Shown here in pieces: positions 44,537 through 54,384 of a stretch of 64,000 nt of DNA (its first letter is position 1; each line of letters opens with the position of its first letter). A program made the translations under genes and the position numbers. The notes beneath the pieces are model-generated. The model was not told the DNA's origin. It was given only the letters and a program-made list of their open reading frames with translations, and made no database searches. The stretch is from Dyadobacter frigoris (lineage in GTDB: Bacteria > Bacteroidota > Bacteroidia > Cytophagales > Spirosomataceae): contig NZ_SZVO01000010.1 in assembly GCF_005280585.1 (NCBI RefSeq), forward strand, positions 1 through 64,000, written 5' to 3'.

Positions 44537-45649
44537 ATGTCCGCTTTTTACAGAATAGTACTTTTACTTTGCCTTTGTAGTTCAGCCAGTTATGCCACCC
44601 ATCTTCTTGGGGGTGAAATCAGAGCTGTAAATCTATCGGGCCAGACATATAGAATTACAGCACAAATTTATTTTGATGTCTCACCTCAGGGTTCAGGAGC
44701 CGGGGCGGCACAGGATGCTGTCATGATATGTTTTGGTGATGGAAATACTGCTCAGGTAAAGCGTACTAGTTTTGACGTATTATCAGGAGATCAAAACGGC
44801 GTTGCCGTTGGTACTTACGATGTTACGTATACCTACCCGTCTTCCGGCATTTTCCAGATTTCCACAAACATAGCTAACCGGACATCGAATTTACTGAATT
44901 TCTCAAATTCTGAATTTTCCGAGATGTTTTTGTGGACTGTGATCGACACTCAGGTTTCAAATTCAACTCCTGTGTTACCGCTTCCAATTTTTACTGCCGG
45001 ATCAAAACAAATATTCAAGATCGATTTAAAATCTACTGTAACGGATTCTGACAGTACCACAGCACATTTACAAAAATTAAGCAAAACATCGCCGGGAACA
45101 TGTGGTGTTCGCAGTCTGAACGATACATATATTTACCCTAACGACGTAAATAAAAAAGGGACCTTTTATGTTGACCAAACTGCTAAAAAATTAGTCTGGA
45201 ATGCTCCTGATCTTTTAGGGAAATATATTTATGCCGTTGTGATCGATGAATGGAGAGATGGCATCAAAATATCTGAAACTTATCGGGAAGGCTTGATTAC
45301 CGTGATCGATAAATCCGGGCCTACCGTTGAAATTCCTCCTTACGTACCCGTAAACGACTCTGGCCTGATTACTTCGTTACCAGATTCCGATAATTTGTCA
45401 ATGGTTGTTGACGCATTCCCGGTTCCTACAGAAGATTTCCTTACGGTAAGTGTAAAAAGTGTAACCGCTACAACGCTTCGTGTTGAACTGATTAATATGA
45501 ATGGGCAGATCGTTAAACAGATCAATACAACTGAAAACCTGATTCAATGGAGCCAGCAACTGGATTTACGTCAATTGGCCAAGGGATTGTACATAGTCCG
45601 TGTTACGGATCAACTTGGGAAATTTGTTACAAGAAAAATCGCCCGCTAA
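44537..45649 (+). CDS. Secreted protein with type IX secretion sorting domain
   Basis: Protein of 370 aa with a signal peptide (MSAFYRIVLLLCLCSSASYA). The mature start HLLGGEIRAVNLSGQTYRI resembles the N-terminal region of gliding-motility-associated surface proteins. The C-terminal 75 or so residues are a T9SS type A sorting domain: AFPVPTEDFLTVSV, LINMNGQIVKQI, GLYIVRVTDQLGKFVTRKI. It should be exported across the outer membrane and attached to the surface. The function is unknown; the middle part is beta-rich. It is the only T9SS cargo visible in the window. Confidence 0.82.
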   Translation: MSAFYRIVLLLCLCSSASYATHLLGGEIRAVNLSGQTYRITAQIYFDVSPQGSGAGAAQDAVMICFGDGNTAQVKRTSFDVLSGDQNGVAVGTYDVTYTYPSSGIFQISTNIANRTSNLLNFSNSEFSEMFLWTVIDTQVSNSTPVLPLPIFTAGSKQIFKIDLKSTVTDSDSTTAHLQKLSKTSPGTCGVRSLNDTYIYPNDVNKKGTFYVDQTAKKLVWNAPDLLGKYIYAVVIDEWRDGIKISETYREGLITVIDKSGPTVEIPPYVPVNDSGLITSLPDSDNLSMVVDAFPVPTEDFLTVSVKSVTATTLRVELINMNGQIVKQINTTENLIQWSQQLDLRQLAKGLYIVRVTDQLGKFVTRKIAR

Positions 45650-45666
45650 CGTATAGACTTTGAAAA

Positions 45667-45692
45667 TTTGCTAATTTGGCGATTTGCTAATT
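45667..45692. repeat. Short direct repeat upstream of a promoter
   Basis: TTTGCTAATT occurs at 45667-45676 and 45683-45692 (16-bp period), 21 bp before the -7 box at 45713. It could be a regulator site or chance AT-rich repetition. Confidence 0.35.
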
Positions 45693-45712
45693 AAATTTCG
45701 TTAGCTTCATTG

Positions 45713-45720
45713 TATCTTTG
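45713..45720 (+). promoter_or_regulatory. Candidate -7 promoter box before the small exported protein
   Basis: TATCTTTG matches TAnnTTTG exactly and lies 34 bp before the TTG start at 45754. The nearest TTTG (45683-45686) is 26 bp upstream, longer than the usual gap. Confidence 0.45.
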
Positions 45721-45753
45721 CAGAAATAGGGAATTTTACTGCCAGACGGCTAA

Positions 45754-46284
45754 TTGAAAAAGCTTTTATCCATATTACTTTTCGGACTTCTCATCTTTAA
45801 TATGATGGGCTTTTCCGTATATAATCTGCTTGAAAAAGATGACAACGATGCCCTAAAATCTTCGTTATCTACTTGTGATCTGCTACTTAAAATTCCATTA
45901 ACACTTCCTTATCTTAGTAATTGGGAAAGTACTTTGCCGTCAAATGAAGAACTGTTGAAAGGTAACGAATATTACAAAATTGTATCAAAACAAATTGTTA
46001 ACGATACTTTGTATGTTCAATGTGAATTCAGCCAGACTTCAAGAGAGCGTTTTTGGAGTATGGTGTCAACATTTGAAGATCACGCCAAAACAAATTCTGA
46101 TACTCATAAAGGAGCAACAGGATTAATTCTAAAAAATTTCCTTAAAGAATATATGGCTATCGGCCGTAAACATACATTTTATATTTTCGAATGGTCTACG
46201 CCTGCAACTTTTCAGTACAAGGCGCATTCTCCAATAATTCCGGAATCCAGCATTCCATCTCCCCCGCCCGATTTGCTCAGCTGA
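45754..46284 (+). CDS. Hypothetical exported protein upstream of a FecA-like receptor
   Basis: Protein of 176 aa starting at TTG (the lysine-rich MKKLLSILLFGLL leader starts there). A signal peptide or membrane anchor is visible at the N-terminus; the rest has no known motif, but IVNDTLYVQCEFSQTSRERFW and HTFYIFEW suggest a compact beta-rich domain, ending in a Pro/Ser-rich tail. The function is unknown. It lies 175 bp before a FecA-like TonB receptor and could supply a periplasmic or surface partner (inference). The -7 box 34 bp upstream supports this start. Confidence 0.65.
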   Translation: MKKLLSILLFGLLIFNMMGFSVYNLLEKDDNDALKSSLSTCDLLLKIPLTLPYLSNWESTLPSNEELLKGNEYYKIVSKQIVNDTLYVQCEFSQTSRERFWSMVSTFEDHAKTNSDTHKGATGLILKNFLKEYMAIGRKHTFYIFEWSTPATFQYKAHSPIIPESSIPSPPPDLLS

Positions 46285-46459
46285 TTATTTTCATGCAATC
46301 TTAATTTAAGAAGACCGATAGGTTTTGAGTACTACGTTGTACGATTAAAATTCGTGCATTCAGGTATTCTTTAACATTCTTTCGTGCATTGCACTCTGTT
46401 ATCCAAAACAGAGACAAATAATTCTGTTCAAATTATCCTAATGAATTTTAAGCAAATTT

Positions 46460-48937
46460 ATGCAGCTAAGAAACTCTACAACTATAAAATCAGTACCTTT
46501 TTTTAAGTTAAATTACTTACAATACGCGGTTCTGATCTTTTTTCTTTTTATCTGCCTGAGCTCTCATGCACAAAATTCTGCTATTACCGGGCGAATAATT
46601 GGTAGCAATGGTGTTGGTATTGAAGGCGTAAGTGTTAGAATTGAAGACACAAAAAAAGGCGCTGTTACCGATAAAGAAGGTTTTTTCAAAATCGAAAATA
46701 CAGAGGTAAAGGAGTATATACTTCACATTACTTCCATTGGCTATTTTTCGCAAAAAGTAAAAGTGAAAAATTCCGGCAGTCAGCCGAATCATATTACTGT
46801 TACATTAAAAGAAGATATCAACAGCCTTGACGAAGTAGTAATTGAAGAAAAGAAAAACAGCATTCAGGTAGAAAGATTACCGGATGTGCATGATACCTAC
46901 CTCATTGCCGGAACAAAAAATGAAGTGCTTCAGCTTGGTGGAATCAATGCCAACATTGCCGAAAAAACAGGACGCCAGATATTCGCAAAAATCCCGGGTG
47001 TATTTGTTTATGATATGGATGGCAGCGGAAACCAGATAAACATTTCCACCCGCGGTCTTGATCCGCACCGTTCTTGGGAGTACAATATTCGTCAGAATGG
47101 AGTGATTACCAATTCCGATATGTATGGATATCCGGCCAGCCATTACAGTCCTGCGATGGAATCTATTGAAAGAATAGAACTTGTTCATGGAACTGCCTCT
47201 TTGCAATACGGAGCACAATTTGGCGGGATGATTAATTATGTTTCAAAACAACCTGATACTACAAAAGCATTTACTTTCGAAACTATCAATTCTGCCGGCT
47301 CTTATGGTCTTTTCAGTTCTTACAATTCAATTAGCGGAAAAGTTGGCAAGCTGACTTATTCGGCGTATTATCAAAAAAGACATTCGGATGGTTATCGAAA
47401 AAATGCGAAGTCGGACGCTCAGTCTCAGTTCGCAAGTCTGTCTTATGAATTTACAAAAAATTTAAAAGTAAAGGCTGAATTCGGACGTTCGTCATACGTA
47501 TATCAGATTCCTGGTCCGTTAACGGATGCCATGTTTGCGCAGGATCCTCGCCAGTCAACACGTTCGCGAAATTACTTTAATCCGGACATCTACATTCCAT
47601 CTATCGTTCTTGACTGGAAAATAAGTCAATTTACAAAACTTCGCTGGACAAATTCAGGTGTGTACGGAAGCAGAAATAGTGTGTTGATTGACGCATTTGC
47701 CAATGTTCCGGACGTAGTTGACCCGGCAACAAGTCAATATAAACCACGTCAGGTTGATATTGATAACTTTAAAAGTTTTACCTCCGAGCTTCGTCTTGTT
47801 CATCAATATCACATCGGCGGCCTGAATAATTTTGTTTCCGGTGGCGTGCAGGTGATGAAAAATCACCTTCGTCGCCGTCAGTTAGGAAAAGGTACAACGG
47901 GCAGTGATTTTGATTTATCACTTACCAACCCGGTTTGGGGCAGAGATCTGCATTTGAAAACAAATAACATCGCTTTCTTTGTAGAAAACTTACTGTATAT
48001 CACACCAAAATTGACGGTAACACCAGGATTCCGAGTGGAAAACGGAGCTACTAACATGACAGGTGCAATTACCTATTACCAGCCAGAAGCGCTTCCTAAT
48101 AAAATAAAGCACCATTTTCCGCTTTTCGGAATCAGTTCGCAGTACAAGCTTGATGCAGACAGCAGGATTTATGCAGGATTTTCTCAGGCATACCGTCCAA
48201 TTGTATTAAAAGACATTATCCCAGGTTCTATTTTGGAGCAGGTTGATAAAAATCTGAAAGACTCGAAAGGATATAATCTTGAAGCCGGAATCAATGGAAA
48301 AATAGGTAGCGCCTTTTCTTATGATGTAAGTGTTTTCCAGATGTTATATCAAAACAGAATGGGAACGCTGGCCACGAAAGATGCAGCGGGGAAAGATTAT
48401 ATACTTAGGACAAATACTGGAAACAGCATGACCAAAGGTGTGGAATTATATGCCGAGTACAAGCCGTTTTCCTTACAAGGCCAGAACGGAAATAAAACTG
48501 AATTCTCAATATTTACTTCAACATCCTATTTTGACGCTTATTACATTAAGGGAAGCTCAATATTGAACAATGATAATCTTAATACAAAAGGAAATAAACT
48601 TGAAGGCGTGCCTACCTGGATCACCAGAAATGGTTTGCAATTTGCATATAACACGTTTTTTGCAACTTTGCAGTACAGTTATGTAAGTTCGTTATATTCG
48701 GATGCCCTTAACACGGTGGAACCTTCTGCCAATGCTGCCAAAGGAAAAGTGCCGTCATATGGCCTGTGGGATTTTAATGGAACGCTAAAAATTGCGAAAA
48801 GATATAATTTGAAATTCGGGGTGAACAATGTCCTGAATAAAAGCTACTACACGAAACGCCCGACAATGTACCCGGGAGCGGGTATCTGGACTTCTGATGG
48901 AAGAAGTATTGTTGTTTCGTTAGGTATTAAAATCTGA
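46460..48937 (+). CDS. TonB-dependent receptor, FecA-like
   Basis: Protein of 825 aa. It has a signal sequence, a carboxypeptidase-regulatory-like domain (about 38-115; ITGRIIGSNGVGIEGVSVRI), a plug domain (near 155-265) with GRQIFAKIPGVFVYDMDG and ISTRGLDPHRSWEYNIRQNG, and a 22-strand barrel ending in a typical SLGIKI tail. The plug resembles ferric-dicitrate receptor FecA (COG4772), so iron-chelate or another metal-chelate uptake is likely. No Fur-like site or siderophore gene is seen nearby. The 176-aa exported gene upstream may be linked. A hairpin terminator follows. Confidence 0.85.
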   Translation: MQLRNSTTIKSVPFFKLNYLQYAVLIFFLFICLSSHAQNSAITGRIIGSNGVGIEGVSVRIEDTKKGAVTDKEGFFKIENTEVKEYILHITSIGYFSQKVKVKNSGSQPNHITVTLKEDINSLDEVVIEEKKNSIQVERLPDVHDTYLIAGTKNEVLQLGGINANIAEKTGRQIFAKIPGVFVYDMDGSGNQINISTRGLDPHRSWEYNIRQNGVITNSDMYGYPASHYSPAMESIERIELVHGTASLQYGAQFGGMINYVSKQPDTTKAFTFETINSAGSYGLFSSYNSISGKVGKLTYSAYYQKRHSDGYRKNAKSDAQSQFASLSYEFTKNLKVKAEFGRSSYVYQIPGPLTDAMFAQDPRQSTRSRNYFNPDIYIPSIVLDWKISQFTKLRWTNSGVYGSRNSVLIDAFANVPDVVDPATSQYKPRQVDIDNFKSFTSELRLVHQYHIGGLNNFVSGGVQVMKNHLRRRQLGKGTTGSDFDLSLTNPVWGRDLHLKTNNIAFFVENLLYITPKLTVTPGFRVENGATNMTGAITYYQPEALPNKIKHHFPLFGISSQYKLDADSRIYAGFSQAYRPIVLKDIIPGSILEQVDKNLKDSKGYNLEAGINGKIGSAFSYDVSVFQMLYQNRMGTLATKDAAGKDYILRTNTGNSMTKGVELYAEYKPFSLQGQNGNKTEFSIFTSTSYFDAYYIKGSSILNNDNLNTKGNKLEGVPTWITRNGLQFAYNTFFATLQYSYVSSLYSDALNTVEPSANAAKGKVPSYGLWDFNGTLKIAKRYNLKFGVNNVLNKSYYTKRPTMYPGAGIWTSDGRSIVVSLGIKI

Positions 48938-48970
48938 CCCGAAAAGTAATTTTCGGTGTCAGATTTTTTT
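48929..48970 (+). terminator. Intrinsic terminator overlapping the end of the FecA-like gene
   Basis: AAAATCTGACCCGAAAA (48929-48945) pairs with TTTTCGG-GTCAGATTTT (48950-48966, one bulge), followed by a run of T to 48970. The stem begins inside the last codons of the gene. Confidence 0.8.
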
Positions 48971-49167
48971 CTTAGGTTAATTAATTCAGACAAACGGCTG
49001 GTCATTGACTGGTCGTTTTCTTTTTTTGGTAAAGGTGAATTTGCAAAATAATTACTTTATAATTCGGGAGATAATTAAGTTCTCTACTAATTCATAAAAA
49101 TTACAAATTAATCTGTACTTATCAATGTTTTTAATAAGTGTGAATAATACAACTTTAATTCAAAATA

Positions 49168-50574
49168 CTATTTTTCTGACTTTTGCATAATGCTATTTAC
49201 AAGCTCCTTGTATGCATTATTGTAATGATGCCCACCTGGAACGGTTATGAAGCTTACTTCCGGATTCATAATTTCAGATTTAATTTCTGGCTCTTCCTCT
49301 GAGCCGTAAATACAAACAACTTTTAAATTTTTGATCTTATTCACCTCCGCAGATACATCGTATTGTCTTTTCCCACGCGGCAGACTTAGCATATCGGTAA
49401 TATGTATTTCAAAATCTGCTTCGGTAGCAGGAGAAAGCATCGCTAGCAAGTTTACGCTTTCACGCATTGTTTTGTTCAGGTTGTTGTAGATAAAAGGAAA
49501 CGCATCAGCACCAAAAGAATATCCGATCAGGATAACCTTGTCACGCTGCCATTTGCTTTTAAAAAAAGAAATAAGTTTTTCAACGTCTGCGGTGGTAGAC
49601 GCCGGTGTCTTTTCATTCCAGAAATATTTTAAGGCATCCAGCGCCACTACCGGCATACCACTATCAGCTAATTCTTTGCAAAAAGCCTGATCAAAACTTG
49701 TATAACCACCATCACCTGTGATTAAAAAAACCATCGGTTTTTCTGGATTTGATGTTGACGAAATAGCATGAATTGGCAATTCTTTCAATTGGCTTTCATT
49801 GACTTCCTCGTTACTATTTTTTGTTTGCGTCTGTCTTTTTACATTAATTTCTGTGAAAGCCTCTTTCAATTGCGGCACCCAGTTTTTCTGAACTGAATAA
49901 CCGTGACCTACTTTTTGAAGCGGTATCAGTTTGGCATTCGGAATTTGTTTTAAATAGCTGGCCGTGGTTTTAAAATCACAAACCTGATCTTGCATTCCCT
50001 GTAAAGCTACAAATGGCTCCTGCAAAGTAGTAATCGCCTCCAGATAAAATCCTTTTCCTTTCCCCAGTGGATGAGACTTTAATCCAGATCCTGTGCAAAG
50101 CTGCTTATCTATTTGAATATCAGGACAAAAACCCAAGGCAATAGCACCAGAAAATGTGTTTGCCGGAGACTGTGAAAGAATTCCATAAACCAGTGTCGCG
50201 CCGGAAGAATACCCGGCCAACAGCGGGCTGACATAATTTTTATAATGATATTGTTTTTGAATGAATTTACTCAGGTTTTCAAAATCAGCCGCCGGATAAT
50301 AACATGCAGATTTCGTCTTTTGCAGGTTTTTCAAATAACTCCGAATGTCAATCCCCACCACCATGGCGTCCATAGCAACGAAATTAGCAGCCATGTCGAT
50401 TACGCCCTGGTTCCAGCCACCGTCACCACTTATAAAAAGGACAAGTTGTTTCGGTGCAGTGCCCGACTGATATATTTTTAGTTTGCCAAAAACGCCATAT
50501 TGTAAAGAATCTGAAACGTGTGCTTTTGCTGAAATCGAAACTATAAACAGCAGTAAAATCAATTTAAATCTCAT
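49168..50574 (-). CDS. acvB: AcvB/VirJ family probable lysyl-phosphatidylglycerol hydrolase
   Basis: Protein of 468 aa with a signal peptide (cleavage near 18, ISAKA). It has two tandem alpha/beta-hydrolase units: the first with FISGDGGWNQGV (48-59) and AGYSSGATLVYG, the second with LITGDGGYTSFD and IGYSFGADAFPF. The AcvB/VirJ family in other bacteria removes lysine from lysyl-phosphatidylglycerol in the periplasm. Here it starts 5 bp after mprF, whose product makes and flips that lipid, which strongly supports the same role. The Ser of each G-x-S-x-G is present, so both units could be active. No terminator is obvious after it. Confidence 0.82.
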   Translation of the reverse strand: MRFKLILLLFIVSISAKAHVSDSLQYGVFGKLKIYQSGTAPKQLVLFISGDGGWNQGVIDMAANFVAMDAMVVGIDIRSYLKNLQKTKSACYYPAADFENLSKFIQKQYHYKNYVSPLLAGYSSGATLVYGILSQSPANTFSGAIALGFCPDIQIDKQLCTGSGLKSHPLGKGKGFYLEAITTLQEPFVALQGMQDQVCDFKTTASYLKQIPNAKLIPLQKVGHGYSVQKNWVPQLKEAFTEINVKRQTQTKNSNEEVNESQLKELPIHAISSTSNPEKPMVFLITGDGGYTSFDQAFCKELADSGMPVVALDALKYFWNEKTPASTTADVEKLISFFKSKWQRDKVILIGYSFGADAFPFIYNNLNKTMRESVNLLAMLSPATEADFEIHITDMLSLPRGKRQYDVSAEVNKIKNLKVVCIYGSEEEPEIKSEIMNPEVSFITVPGGHHYNNAYKELVNSIMQKSEK

Positions 50575-50579
50575 AAATT

Positions 50580-53183
50580 CTATTTCATTTTTACAACCTT
50601 ATTCAAAGCCGATGGAATTCTGATTAACGCGTAGGAGTCGTCGTAAATCAAATATTTACTTTTCCATTCCGGTGAAAATTTGCTTTTGTATTCGCGAAGA
50701 GATTTATAATATCCGAATTGCTTCACATTCTGATACGCAAATTTGATGGCTCTTTCCGTTATATCTTTATTTTCCTCAGCTCCTGAAAGCGGTACCATTC
50801 CTATATTCAAATAATCGAAATTTTGCGATTGAAAATATCTTATTATCTCGATCATCATCGCATCCAGTGTAGTTCCCGGCGCGTCTTTTGTCTTACGGAT
50901 CAAATCATAGGTGCCTTCGCCCCGGACATAATCCGGAATAACATTCGCAAAACCTATGATTTTTTCATCTTCGTTTTCCAGCGTGATAATGGTTTGCTGT
51001 TTCAATTCATCTTTATCAAAAATCCCCTGCGAGAAAACCATCTCTGTATAACCCGTCGTCTCGATCCATTCATCGCTTACCGCTTTTAAACGCTGCAACA
51101 CTCCATCCTTTACCGGAGCTGTATATATTTTAACATAAAATCCTTTGTTAGCAATATTTTTTACCGCATTTCGTAAAGACTTTTTGTCGCCTCCGTCCAA
51201 TGAAAATGTTTTTAAATTCACAACAGCTTCCTGACCAATGATAAGAGAATTTTTACTTAACGAATGAAATACAGGCAATATGTCCTGGTCGCACCGGTAA
51301 TACGTGCATTCCAAATCATTTTCTTTACAAAACTGATCGAATTCTTTGATAAGTGAACGCATATCATTTTCGTTGGCGCAAACCGGTTTTTCCAACACAA
51401 CAGCAAAACCAATTCCTACGCGATAAGCAATGAAACCTTCGGTTTCCCTTCCAAAATACAAAAGCTTGTCATGATAGGTCTTGAAATAATCAAGTGAAGA
51501 ATCTCCAAATCTGTCTACCAGGGCTTTTGCTTTCTCCCAGCTTTCTTCTTCCATTTCCGGTTTGAAGATCAAGGGACGAATACCAATATAAATCAAAAAA
51601 GCAATACAAAGGCCACCCAGAAAATTAAGCGAATACAAAAAGTCACGTCCGAAAATCGTTTGCGGATCCAGATCATTTCCGATCATAGCAAAGTATAACA
51701 GTGTATTTTTAACAGAAGCCGGAAATGAAAAATCAATATTGAAGTGAATTTTATCCAAAAAATAAAAACCTACAATTCCATAAACCAAAACGGCTCCGAC
51801 AGCCACCAGAATTGTCCTTATACCAAATAATTGAAATCTTTTATTCCCTTTTCTAAAATATTGCTGTCTTGTGAAGAGTAAAACCAACACCACAAAAGCG
51901 GCAGTTAATGATTCTTCGTAATCAATCCCCTTGGTCAGATGACCGACAAGTGAAAGAAAGGATAATCCGACGGAAAGATAATACGCTGTCCGGTACCCTT
52001 TCAGTAGAAAAACGGACATAAAAATTAAAACAACGCCCGTGAGAAGAACGAAATAATTAGAAACCGCTATAAAGTTAATTGGAATAAATCCCTGCAATTC
52101 CTGGATACGTGAGGCGATTGACGGTGTTAAAACTGAAACGATATCTACAATTCCTAGAATTAAAATCAGAAATGCTGGCAGGATCCTTAATATCAGATTG
52201 TTCTTTTTGAACAAAAAAGTAAGCATTCCTGCGATTAAAGGCGCCCAGAATTCAAAGAAACGGTAAATCATGGTAACAGAAATTGCAGCTACACTGTCCA
52301 TGCCGTATTGAACCAAAAGTACACTTAGCGAAAGTTCAATGGCACCGATTCCTCTTAGAAACGGAGAGAGGATCAGAAAAATAGTTGCTACAAGATAGCC
52401 CATGAAAGCGGCTTCGAACGGAGCTGTAACATGGATTGCAAAAAATGCAATATACAAATGAAGAATCCCGGCCAGATCAATGAGCACGGAAAAAAGCAGA
52501 CAATTTACAATGGCAATGACAGAAAAACGCCCGTCGGACATTTGTTCCATCACAATTTCAAGATCAGGCTGATATTTTAAGAGAAAATTATAAAATCTGC
52601 CGCGATCAATAAAGGATTTAATGCCAAAGTAGAGAAGCAAAATCAGGATAAATAATCCGCCAAATGCGTATAATTCACTATTTGACGCCGATTTTTGAAA
52701 CAACAACCAGATCACCGCCGGAATAGCTATAACAAAAACAGAAACAATTCCGCAAACAGCATATATGGAAGATGCAAGATGAATTTCAGTTTTGGTAACC
52801 CCCTTTCTTTCGGTTTTGGATGTAAAAAAAGCCAGGGAAGAAATTCCTCCGGCTGGCAAGAATACGCTGATAAAATTCCTTCTTAGAAATAATTCGGTCA
52901 GTGTCATCAGGTCGATGTTTTTTCCAAGTGCTTTGAAAGAAAACTGGTACATCATTCCTTGCAGAAATATATAACCAATCGTAACTAAAAGTCCGAGCAA
53001 AATATATACCGGAGAAGCAGATTGTATTAAAACATAAACTTTCCTAACCTCTGCTTCTTCATGTCTGACAAACCAGACGGCCATTAAAATGCAGATAACG
53101 GCGATTAAGCCTCTTGAAATTATTTTTTTATTTTCTGTTACAAAATTGAGGCCTGACCTAAACGTATCTGACACTTTTTCCAT
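50580..53183 (-). CDS. mprF: Phosphatidylglycerol lysyltransferase/flippase MprF
   Basis: Protein of 867 aa with fourteen or so membrane segments (about 25-500): first the flippase part with LRRNFISVFLPAGGISSLAFFTS, then a soluble C-terminal synthase domain (about 530-860, DUF2156-type) with YRVGIGFAVVLEKPVC, GGDKKSLRNAVKNIANKG and YDLIRKTKDAPGTTLDAMMIEI. MprF uses aminoacyl-tRNA to add lysine (or another residue) to phosphatidylglycerol and flips the product, lowering envelope negative charge and raising resistance to cationic peptides. Amino-acid specificity cannot be read from sequence. It is first in a two-gene unit with acvB. Confidence 0.9.
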   Translation of the reverse strand: MEKVSDTFRSGLNFVTENKKIISRGLIAVICILMAVWFVRHEEAEVRKVYVLIQSASPVYILLGLLVTIGYIFLQGMMYQFSFKALGKNIDLMTLTELFLRRNFISVFLPAGGISSLAFFTSKTERKGVTKTEIHLASSIYAVCGIVSVFVIAIPAVIWLLFQKSASNSELYAFGGLFILILLLYFGIKSFIDRGRFYNFLLKYQPDLEIVMEQMSDGRFSVIAIVNCLLFSVLIDLAGILHLYIAFFAIHVTAPFEAAFMGYLVATIFLILSPFLRGIGAIELSLSVLLVQYGMDSVAAISVTMIYRFFEFWAPLIAGMLTFLFKKNNLILRILPAFLILILGIVDIVSVLTPSIASRIQELQGFIPINFIAVSNYFVLLTGVVLIFMSVFLLKGYRTAYYLSVGLSFLSLVGHLTKGIDYEESLTAAFVVLVLLFTRQQYFRKGNKRFQLFGIRTILVAVGAVLVYGIVGFYFLDKIHFNIDFSFPASVKNTLLYFAMIGNDLDPQTIFGRDFLYSLNFLGGLCIAFLIYIGIRPLIFKPEMEEESWEKAKALVDRFGDSSLDYFKTYHDKLLYFGRETEGFIAYRVGIGFAVVLEKPVCANENDMRSLIKEFDQFCKENDLECTYYRCDQDILPVFHSLSKNSLIIGQEAVVNLKTFSLDGGDKKSLRNAVKNIANKGFYVKIYTAPVKDGVLQRLKAVSDEWIETTGYTEMVFSQGIFDKDELKQQTIITLENEDEKIIGFANVIPDYVRGEGTYDLIRKTKDAPGTTLDAMMIEIIRYFQSQNFDYLNIGMVPLSGAEENKDITERAIKFAYQNVKQFGYYKSLREYKSKFSPEWKSKYLIYDDSYALIRIPSALNKVVKMK

Positions 53184-53275
53184 AGAACGAGCGTAACTTA
53201 ATATCGGGGGGAGAAATAGAAATTTACTTATAATTATCCCAATAGCCAGAAATACTTTTCAAACCGGGTTCATAA

Positions 53276-54181
53276 CTACTCGTTGCTGATATCAACCGCC
53301 GTTATTTTTTCCTTAAACAGCTGACTACGAAGAAGCATTTCTTTAATCATATTCAAATGCGTAAAGGTGATCATATGACCCGCATTGTTAAGAAAAATAT
53401 ATTGAGACCTCTTGCTTTTAATATTTTTCCTGGCAAAATCAAGATTGGAAGGATCAGCAATCCAGTCGTTGCCCCCCTGAATGACGGTTGTAGGAACGTG
53501 AAGATTCTGCCAAACGGGTAGCAACTTTTTCAGCTCATCTGAATGAGAATATTTTTCAGCAGTGGCCGTATTGAAATCTCCCGGTAAAAAAAGCTGAACC
53601 AGTGAATTTCTTCCCCACTTTGAAAACCAGTAGAATTTTTCCTTGTCGGGATCAATAACCGGAGAAACCATGATCAGTTCTTTTACTTTTTCAGGTACAA
53701 GTGAAACCATTTTTGCTGCAATCGGAGCTCCGTAAGAACGGCCCAAAACGATTACCTTCTGATCGGAATGATTGAGTGTAAATACTGGTAGTAAAGCCCG
53801 CGCTTGTGTTTCAATTGAAGTAACATATTTACGCTTTTTTTTCATTTTCAGGCGAGATTTCCCATAACCAACCCTGTCAACTGAAACAATATGAAAATGA
53901 TTTTGCAGGTCCTGGTCATCCATTAGATTCATATAACCCCATAAAGAACCCGGCGCTCCGTGAATCAGAAGCAGCATCGGAAGTGTGTCATTACCCACGC
54001 TCGCTATACAAAGTGAAAGGGTATCATTTTTAATGATCTGTATTTCCGGACGGATATCTTTTTTAGCATAATGCCGCCGAACCTGCTTTTCAGAAATAAG
54101 ATATCTGGAAAAACAAGATGTAAGGGCAAACGCCAGCAATATTATTATAAAAAAGGACTGAAATTTTTTAACACGTAACAT
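53276..54181 (-). CDS. Lipoprotein alpha/beta hydrolase
   Basis: Protein of 301 aa with a lipoprotein signal (LAFALTSC, Cys near 23). The alpha/beta-hydrolase core has LLIHGAPGSLWGYMNL, nucleophile GRSYGAP (Ser near 149), VSPVIDP and a late His in NNAGHMITFTHL. It is expected on a membrane face in the envelope, with an unknown ester or amide substrate. It lies 92 bp upstream of mprF on the same strand and may be cotranscribed with it, though no overlap suggests coupling. Confidence 0.78.
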   Translation of the reverse strand: MLRVKKFQSFFIIILLAFALTSCFSRYLISEKQVRRHYAKKDIRPEIQIIKNDTLSLCIASVGNDTLPMLLLIHGAPGSLWGYMNLMDDQDLQNHFHIVSVDRVGYGKSRLKMKKKRKYVTSIETQARALLPVFTLNHSDQKVIVLGRSYGAPIAAKMVSLVPEKVKELIMVSPVIDPDKEKFYWFSKWGRNSLVQLFLPGDFNTATAEKYSHSDELKKLLPVWQNLHVPTTVIQGGNDWIADPSNLDFARKNIKSKRSQYIFLNNAGHMITFTHLNMIKEMLLRSQLFKEKITAVDISNE

Positions 54182-54224
54182 AAGTTTCCTGATTACTCCA
54201 AGAATTTATAACTTCACAACTCAT

Positions 54225-54243
54225 ATTCTATATACGATAGAAT
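54225..54243. repeat. Inverted repeat upstream of cysE
   Basis: ATTCTAT and ATAGAAT (54225-54231 and 54237-54243) flank a 5-bp spacer, about 140 bp before cysE and 44 bp before the lipoprotein hydrolase start at 54181. It could be an operator for either gene; no match to a known site is claimed. Confidence 0.35.
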
Positions 54244-54384
54244 GTAGACAAAAAACACATTTACCCCAAGAATTTTAAAAGAATTAACTAAAATATAATC
54301 TTTCGGCAGCTTTTTGTGTTTCTCCTATATCAATACAAAAACAGTGCCGTTTCCGATAAAAGAATTACAAAAAAATAAGGAATA

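Noticed and set aside
44365..44580. 71-codon plus-strand ORF before the T9SS protein gene
   Set aside because: It overlaps the signal-peptide region of the gene at 44537 and shows no protein-like features beyond AT-rich hydrophobic sequence.
46291..46306. TCATGCAATCTTAATT shared by two intergenic regions (46291-46306 and 62198-62213)
   Set aside because: A 16-base exact match between two places in 64 kb of AT-rich DNA is expected by chance about once, and there is no other similarity around the two copies.
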